Shown: one piece after another, positions 57,516 through 64,000 of the stretch
How the letters are laid out: every line of letters starts with the position of its first letter
Position numbering within the stretch: the stretch's first letter is position 1
DNA from: Nepenthes gracilis
Taxonomy: Eukaryota > Streptophyta > Magnoliopsida > Caryophyllales > Nepenthaceae
NCBI GenBank assembly: GCA_033239525.1
Contig: BSYO01000019.1
Coordinates: forward strand, 10,088,592-10,152,591
Direction: 5' to 3'
Length of the DNA stretch: 64,000 nucleotides
The notes under the pieces: model-generated
The model's input: only the letters and a program-made list of their open reading frames with translations
Database searches by the model: none
Told to the model about the DNA's origin: nothing
Translations under genes and position numbers: made by a program

Positions 57516-59350
57516 TGTGACGGAATGAGTCATCATCCATTGATGACTTCCATCAATTTCCACATTTAACTTAACTGAACTAATACACAAATAATTAAAC
57601 ACAACAATTTCTACCAAAAGTTGGCAGAGCCTCCCCTAAATATGAGTGAAAACTATATATATAACTTGAATAATATAACCTACACAAGACATTTCCAAGC
57701 TATAGACTTCAAAATTTCAATAACATTCAACCACAACATACACACAACTCATATACAGGATCAACATCGATACCATATAATCCATGACTCCAACACAGTA
57801 CTCACAACTACCACATTAGATCTAATAAAGATGCCATCTAGGAACCTATAAAATTCCAAAATCCAACCTGCAGAAGCATACTATATTCATAAATTAACAT
57901 GCGAAAGTATAATAATAATCCATAATAAATACAATATGACATGCCATTTAATACATAATATTCATCCAAAATATTAGTTGATTTCATTCACAATACATTA
58001 ACATTCAAAATTACCCATGTCTTCAAGATCTAGCAATTGTCCTTAGCTAATCCCTTTTCCTACTCTTTCTCTTCAAGTATCAGCTCGACAGTTTATCTAG
58101 AAGGATAGATAAAATAGTAAGGAGTGAGTCAATAGCTCAGCAAGGTACAATAATAATAAGGACATGTAAATTTTTATATAAAATACAAATATAAATAGAA
58201 AGGAAGACAAAGAAGGGATTAGGAATCAAAATGTATATGGAGCAAGCGAAAGCATGAAGTGAAGTATAAACATGAACTTGGGACAAAAATCTTATTTTTG
58301 TTTCTTTTATCTTTTCATCTAATTATTCCTTCCACTTATCTTAATCAGAAAATATGCTGAAAATCACAAATTAACTCAACTTATTTGTCATTTAGATTAA
58401 CTTTTATTTCTTGAGGGACCCGGGTTAGTAGGCCTTACTAGTTAAGGGAGCGAATAATCGAGGATAGATTGTGTTTACTCCACACAACCCGAGGCCAAAG
58501 CTTTTCTCTTTATTTACAACCCAAGGCAGGATGCTCAAGAGTCAAAATCCTCCTTATTTATATCCCGAGAGCAGGATGATCAAAAACCAAATTTCTCTAT
58601 AGTATTGCCCCAAGGAAGGTGGACCATATATCACTTTATGGACGGAGTTATTCTCGATTGTCACTGTAACATTCTAAGGCATGTTAAAGAACACTACCCG
58701 CTGAATAACAAACCTTAGTCCAGTTTTCATACTCGTTGTAACTGAACTTAGGGTATTCTTATTATAATTTCAAGGCCTTAGTTCATCATACTTCAAAAGC
58801 CACGTTAAATTCATACAACTAAACCTTTAGATAAATCTTGTGGTTCTCAATATTTTCAAATTGTATGACTTTTTGGCAATCTCAAATAAACATGTCTAAT
58901 AAAATCAAATAATTCATTAAATGACATTTTTACCTCATAATTCAAAGTTTACTACAATTTTATACCCACATTTTTGAATTAGGTTTAGGGTACATGTTCC
59001 GAACACAAATCGAGCCGAAAACGCAAGCCAAATCATGAGATCGGAACCATAAATCATATTACTTATACTTAAATATGAAATTTATCCATAAAATGATGAG
59101 AAATTTGAAAAACATACATTATACATAACAAATCTTAGGAGGAGGGTATTAGAGCAATAATAACTAAATGGAGACATCAAAAAGTAACAACAAGGAAGAA
59201 TAAGTTTTGGGTATACTTCCTCAATCTGATTTACCGATTTTCTTAGTCTGATCAGACCGAAATTGACGGATAAACCCTTCCCTTCTTCTTTTCCTTTTTT
59301 CTCCCCTTCGTACTTTGCTATTGTTCGTGGCTTCTCTCTCCTCCTTCCTC

Positions 59351-59360
59351 TATTTAAAAC
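59351..59360 (-). promoter_or_regulatory. TATA-like element, 3' LTR of H
   Basis: Sense GTTTTAAATA, with the GAGCGC block (CACTTGAGCGCTAGGTG) starting about 37 bp upstream. Confidence 0.55.
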
Positions 59361-59394
59361 ATGAAAAGGTAAGTCGGTGGTAAAATATTCTAAC

Positions 59395-59610
59395 TGGCAC
59401 TTGAGCGCTAGGTGGGTGAGCGCGGCTTGATCGAGCCCACAGCGAGTGTGTAGCGGGTGTTTACATTCGTAAAATGGTGCTCCTTGTGCACTCGATCCCG
59501 TAGTGAGCCCAGCATTTTCATGATTTTGCAGCCCTGTCTTGCTCAAGCCCATGGTGAGCCCAGTAGCTTCTGGAATTGGCACCTCCTTTTGGGCTTGAGT
59601 TTGTAGCAGG
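59395..59610 (-). promoter_or_regulatory. GAGCGC-rich block upstream of TATA (H)
   Basis: TTGAGCGCTAGGTGGG, GTGAGCGCGG, GAGCCCACAGCGAGTG, and repeated GTGAGCCCAG words. Same place as in B, C and D. Confidence 0.6.
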
Positions 59611-59735
59611 CTCAACTTTATAGTTAGCTGTACTAAGTTAAAATTTCTAATTTTTTTAATTTTTATTTATCCCAAACTTAATTATATCAATTTAATTATT
59701 AGAATTTACCATGTTTTAGATACCCGTACCTTACA

Positions 59736-59750
59736 ATTTTTCTTCACTTA
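59736..59750 (-). other. Polypurine tract of element H
   Basis: Sense TAAGTGAAGAAAAAT next to TGTAAGG. Confidence 0.75.
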
Positions 59751-59794
59751 TAAAATTTCGTCCTTAAAATTTAACGAAGCTACATACCTCAAGG

Positions 59795-61245
59795 AAATAG
59801 ATGGGGGTAATTGTTTCGGATCTCCTCTTCATGTTCCCATGTTGCTTCTTTGGGTGAATGATTTTTTCATAAAACTTTCACCAAAGGAATGGTTTTTGCG
59901 CGAAGTATATGATCATTTCTATCCAAAATTTACATCGGCTCCTCAACATTAGTTAGATCCTTGTTCACCGCTAGAGGTCCAAACTCAATAACATGTGTGG
60001 GATTGTGAACATACTTGTGGAGCATTAACACATGAAATACATTGTGAACATCTGCTAAATTGGGTGGCAACGCCAATCTGTAAGCCATTTCCCCGATTTT
60101 CTCCAAAATCTCAAAAAAGCCAATCAATCGCAGTTTTAATTTACCTTTCACCCCAAATCTAAATGTTCTCTTTGATGGTGATACTTTCAAGAATACATAA
60201 TCGCTCACCTCAAATTTCAATGCCGATCTCTTTTGGTTTGCATAGCTTTTCTGCCTGCTTTGTGCTACTTTCAAATTCTCGTGGATCACTCTAATGTTCT
60301 CCGTGGTCTCCTTAATGATCTCGGGACCCAGAAGCCTCTTATCTCCCACTTTCTCCCAATGGACCGATGATTTACATTTTCTCACATTAAAAGCCTCAAA
60401 GGGTTCCATGCCTATACTTGCCTGATAACTATTTTTATAGGCAAATCTCGCTATGGTTAAATAATTATCCCAACTTTTCTTCATATCAATCATTGAGACC
60501 CTTAACATATCTTCCAAAATCTAATAGTACACTCTGATTAGCCGTCAGTTTGGGGGTGATACACCGTACTAAACTTTAATTCTGTCCGAAGTTTCTTATG
60601 CAAACTGTTCCAAAATTTAGAGACAAACCTCGGATCTTGATCAAACACGATCGTTGCAGGTACACCATGAAGTTTGGTAATATCATTTATATACAATTGC
60701 GCCAATTTATCTTGAGAATACGTCATCTTGATCGCCAAGAAATGGGCTAATTTGGTCAATATATTGATAATAACCCAAATAATATCATGGTTCTTGGGAG
60801 TTCTTGGCAAACTCGATACAAAATCCATCAAAACATCTTCCCACTTCCAATTTGGGATTGGTATTGGTTGCACCAACCCAGACGGCTTCCTCCTTTCAGC
60901 TTTTAATTGCTGGCAAATAAGATATCTCTCCACGAAGGACACAATGTCTCTCTTCATATTCCTCCACCAAAATGTCTTCCAAATCCTGATATATTTTATT
61001 AGTCCCGGATGAATCGTATATCGGGATCGATGAGCTTCTTTCAAAATTTTATCCTTTAACTCCTTATCGTTTGACACACACAAACGGTCTCTAAACCTCA
61101 AAACTCTATCAGTATGAACATTGAAATCAATTTGGGAGTCTTTACTCAAATCCCCAACAATATCCATAAGAAAAGAATCATTTACCTGCTTCTCCTTAGT
61201 TTCTTTTAGTACTTTCGACTGAATCTGAAGATACGATAGGATCAT
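59795..61245 (-). pseudogene. Integrase with chromodomain, element H (broken)
   Basis: Inserts element DNA into the genome. A 235-codon stretch (60538-61245) holds the zinc part HRSRYTIHPG ... ERYLICQQLKAE, where the first Cys of the HHCC set is Tyr (TAT for TGT). The core follows: MDFVSSLP (Asp) and FDQDPRFV (Asp). Just after TDG at 60538 a TAA stands where a Gln is usual; then SECTI carries the catalytic Glu, and a one-base frame change near 60510 leads to ILEDMLR. The 195-codon stretch 59930-60517 is the C-terminal part (GPEIIKETTENI, VFHVLMLHKYVHNPTHVIEF). After a stop, the chromodomain ILDRNDHILRAKTIPLVKVL, stop, KNHSPKEATWEHEEEI runs to about 59800. Confidence 0.88.
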
Positions 61246-61299
61246 CTGGTTACCTCGAACATATCTTTAAATATTCCACTGCTTCAAACAATCTAACAT

Positions 61300-61740
61300 C
61301 TCCATCTGTTTTATCTAGAAAGTCGCTACAAAATTTGACTGGTGGCTTAAAGCATTCGCAACTACATTGGCTTTCCCGGGCTCGTATTGAATCTCAGAGT
61401 CATAATTTTTCAGAAAATCAATCCACCTTCTTTGTCTCATATTTAACTCTTTCTGTAAAAATAAATACTTTAAACTTTTATTGTCAGAAAAATAAGAAAT
61501 TTCTCACCATAAAGATAATATTTTCAAATTTTCAGGGCAAACACAACTGCAGCTAACTCCAGATTATGAGTTGAATAATTCTTTTCACGCACCTTTAGCT
61601 GTTTAGACCCATAAGCAACTATTTTCCCATTTTGAATCAACGCACAACCCAAGCCCATTTTTGAGGCATCACAATAAAACTCAAATCCACCCGATCCCTC
61701 CGGGATAATCAATATTGGAGCAGTTATTAGGCAAATTTTT
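61300..61740 (-). pseudogene. RNase H domain, element H (broken)
   Basis: Open stretch 61524-61712 holds [16 protein letters not shown] (first Asp) and [15 protein letters not shown] (Glu). The closing motif at about 61346 reads NVVANALS, again with Asn for the usual Asp, as in A. The third acidic position is in a frame-damaged stretch (61440-61500). Confidence 0.85.
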
Positions 61741-62530
61741 CAATTCCCGGAAGCTCTTATCATAATCCTTAGTCAAATCAAACTTGACATCCTTCTTTAT
61801 CAATCAAGCCAAAGGCATAACAATCCAAAACAAATTCTCTACAAATCTTCTATAATACCCTGCCATGTCAAGAAAACTTTTAACTTTAGTTATTGAGGTA
61901 TGCCTATTCAAGTTAATAATAGCATTTACCTTTTTTGGGTCTACAGCAATACCACCATTCAAAATAACATGCCCCAAAAATATCACATTCTCAAGCCAAA
62001 ACTCACATTTCTTCAATTTGGGACATAATTCTCCTCACGAAGCACTTTGAGAACAATCCTCAAATGAATCTAATGCTTTTCATAACTTTTAGAGTATATC
62101 AAAATGTCATCAATAAATACCACCACAAATTTATCCAAATACGGTCGGAACACCTGATTCATTAGATCCCTAAAAGTAGCGGGGGTATTAGTAAGACCAA
62201 ATGGCATAATAAGAAATTCATAGTGGCCATACCTCGTCCGAAAAGTTCTCTTGGCCACATCCTTTTGTTTTATCCTCAATTGATGGTATCCCGATCGCAA
62301 ATCAATCTTGAAAAACACCTGAGATCCTTGCAATTGATTAAATAAATCATCAATACGTGAAAATGGATATTTATTTTTGATTGTGATCTTATTCAGTTTA
62401 CAATAATTCACACACAGCCGTAAGGACCTGTCCTTCTTCCTTACAAACAATACTGATGCACCCCACGAAGATACACTCGGCTGAATAAAACCCCTATCTA
62501 ACAAATCTTGCAATTACAACTTTAACTCAT
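61740..62530 (-). pseudogene. Reverse transcriptase, element H (two readable blocks)
   Basis: Block one, 62070-62513 (147 codons): [66 protein letters not shown] and the catalytic FIDD at 62106-62117. Block two, 61804-62016: CEFWLENVIFLGHVI, FLDMAGYYRRFVE. A frame change near 62030 separates them. The catalytic pair is intact. CVDY is usual where CVNY stands, another G-to-A change. Confidence 0.9.
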
Positions 62531-62535
62531 TTAAC

Positions 62536-63204
62536 TCAGCAGGAGCCATATGATATGGTGCCTTTTGAAATTGAACTAGCACCAGGAATAACCTTAATTT
62601 CAAATTCAATCTTCCAATAAGAGGGTAACCCAGGCAACTCCTCTAAAAATACATCCTCAAAATTATATACAATCAAAATATCTCTTGTTGGCACACTATG
62701 ACTCCCAATGGTGCTGACATGTGCCAAATAAGCATGGCATCCATTCTGGATCAAATGCTTGGCATGCAATATCGCAATCAATACGGGCATCTCCTTTCTC
62801 CTAATGCCTTAGAAGAAAAAGGACTCAACTCTAGGAATAGTAAAAAACACCCGCTTCAAGAAACAATCAATACTGGCATGATAATTGGCTAGTTAGTCCA
62901 TCCTCAAAATAACATCAAAATCACACATATTTAAGAATAGCAAATCCACCATCAAATGCATCCTATTCACCTCAACCATATAATCTGGATACATAATATC
63001 AGTAATTACCAATGATCCTATAGGCATCGATACAATTAGAGAATAATTTAGAATTCTTAGAGTTGATGTGATATAACATGCAAATTGTGGAGAAATAAAA
63101 GAATGCGTAGATCCTAAATCAAATAAAATAGAAGCTAAAACTCCACAAATAAAAAGGGTACCTTCAATCATATTCGGGGATGGCTCAACGTCCTGAATAG
63201 TCAC
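62536..63204 (-). pseudogene. Aspartic protease and linker, element H (active site changed)
   Basis: Open stretch 62893-63204 reads GVLASILFDLGSTHSFISPQ; the usual Ser of DSG is Leu (TTA for TCA, a C-to-T change). It continues VDLLFLNMCDFDVILRMD; relatives have GMDWL at that end. The linker YNFEDVFLEELPGLPSY ... is in 62536-62790. Confidence 0.87.
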
Positions 63205-64000
63205 TACAAAAGTTTTTGCTAGAACAGTAGGCTTCTTTGCTTCTGGCCTTTTTGGAAGGTGACAATTTTTGATCTGATGGCCTTACTGACCACAATTAAA
63301 GCAGGTCCCCGTCTTCTTAAAGCAAGGTCTCCCAAAATGCTTTCCTCCACAATAAACACAATCAACTGTTGACCCTTGAGAACTAGTCACTGACTGAATT
63401 TCAGTACTACTCTTCCCCTTATCTGACACCTTTACCTTTTTAGAAGGCCCTGAGGGTCTCAAACCTGATCCCGCACGAGAACTCATTTGACTAACTGTCC
63501 TCTTAGTGAAAAACTTTTGATTCTCAAGTTTCTTTTCAAATATCAGAGCCCTATTTAGGATTTCAGCATAAGTTTGCAGCTTCTGTGTCACCAATTGCCT
63601 TCTAATCTTGTCCCTTAACCATGTTGGAACTTCTTAACTTTTCTCAACTTGTCCTCCACAATATACGCCGCATATTGGGATAATTCAGTAAACTTTGCAT
63701 CATATTCCGCTATAGTATGATTCCCTTGCTTAAGCCTCATAAACTTATGTTCCTTTTGATCTTGGAGACTAGAAAGAAAATATTTTTTTCATAAAAGCCT
63801 CCTCAAACCAATCCCAAGTAATCTCATCTTTAGGCACACCCATCGCCCTTTTCGTCATTGACCACTAACTATCAGCTTCCCCCTCTAACTTATAAGCCGC
63901 AAAGATAATCTTTTTCCGATCAGAATATTGAATGACAGCAAAGATCTTCTTTAAGCTCCGAATCCAAATATCCATCTTTGTCGGATCTAGTTCTCCTAAA
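63205..64000 (-). pseudogene. Gag, element H (C-terminal part, runs off window)
   Basis: Open stretch 63283-63594 covers RALIFEKKLENQKFFTKRT, a Ser/Lys-rich linker and CVYCGGKHFGRPCFKKTGTC. The knuckle reads CFNCGQ, then a TAA at about 63282, then GHQIKNC, so all metal ligands are kept but a stop cuts the knuckle. Upstream (63600-64000) the Retrotrans_gag core is readable as PKDEITWDWFEEAFMKK with three or more stops after it. The start of gag lies beyond the window. Confidence 0.87.

Larger units (their letters stand above)
57516..59735 (-). repeat. 3' LTR of element H (2220 bp)
   Basis: Plus-strand ends TGTGACGG and CCTTACA. Conserved core 58440-58475, acceptor-like block 58085-58150, TATA-like GTTTTAAATA 59351-59360, GAGCGC-rich block 59395-59610. 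A 177-codon minus frame (59082-59615) spans the promoter; I see no domain in it. Confidence 0.92.
57516..64000 (-). mobile_element. Element H: second Tekay-type chromovirus, partial at window edge
   Basis: Minus-strand element with 3' LTR 57516-59735, polypurine tract, chromodomain, integrase, RNase H, RT, protease and gag, running past 64000. Same family type as A but clearly diverged. Numerous stops and frame changes make it dead. Left flank bases ACTGT (57511-57515) would be its target duplication; the partner is outside. Confidence 0.93.

Noticed and set aside
59082..59615. 177-codon minus-strand frame in the LTR of H
   Set aside because: Spans the TATA-like element and the GAGCGC block; no domain, not found in other LTRs.

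Overview
This window is a plant nuclear (probably dicot) heterochromatic stretch made almost entirely of nested retrotransposons. I found no intact host gene. The evidence is the Tekay-type chromovirus proteins, the tRNA-iMet-type primer sites, LTRs running TG to CA with 5-bp target duplications, an L1-type LINE whose ORF1 has a DUF4283-like region and a zinc knuckle, and the pervasive decay. The species cannot be told from the sequence.

Layout. (1) 1-7312: Tekay chromovirus A on the minus strand, entering from outside the window, with decayed gag-pol and a full 5' LTR at 5175-7312. (2) 7313-8423: unassigned DNA with an AC microsatellite. (3) About 8424-9719 plus 19182-19399: a plus-strand LTR remnant split by element B (9720-19176, TSD AGAGA), a LARD-type element with 3.4-kb LTRs and a 2.6-kb non-coding core. 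(4) 19400-30790: old element D (truncated left LTR, 0.7-kb core, right LTR 29219-30790) whose left LTR is split by element C (20033-27791). (5) 30791-57515: a very decayed plus-strand gypsy element of the Tat/Athila type. It is interrupted by solo LTR E (31419-43652, TSD ATAGG), which itself holds the complete element F (33799-42501, TSD GGTTT); by solo LTR G (46986-50233); and by an ORF1-only LINE (51461-56959, 13-bp TSD), which itself holds a second, 5'-truncated LINE (53670-55041, 18-bp TSD). (6) 57516-64000: Tekay chromovirus H on the minus strand, with its 3' LTR and a decayed pol and gag that run off the window.

How the parts relate. A and H are the only elements with recognisable full-length pol. 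B, C, D and F have matching primer sites, polypurine tracts and terminal sequences but no working genes; F and C keep eroded pieces of the same pol. They look like non-autonomous relatives that depended on Tekay-type proteins. Although the LTR families differ greatly, several share modules: a GAGCGC-rich palindromic block directly upstream of the TATA box, a core around GAGGATAGATT, and an acceptor-like block (TTGTTGGGC ... CTCCCTCCAG). The LTRs of A, E and G carry many WRKY-type W-boxes, in A as an 18-bp tandem array and in E as inverted pairs. Inactivating changes in A and H that can be judged are almost all C-to-T or G-to-A, as expected from decay of methylated DNA. All identities and counts are by eye; no search or alignment program was run.
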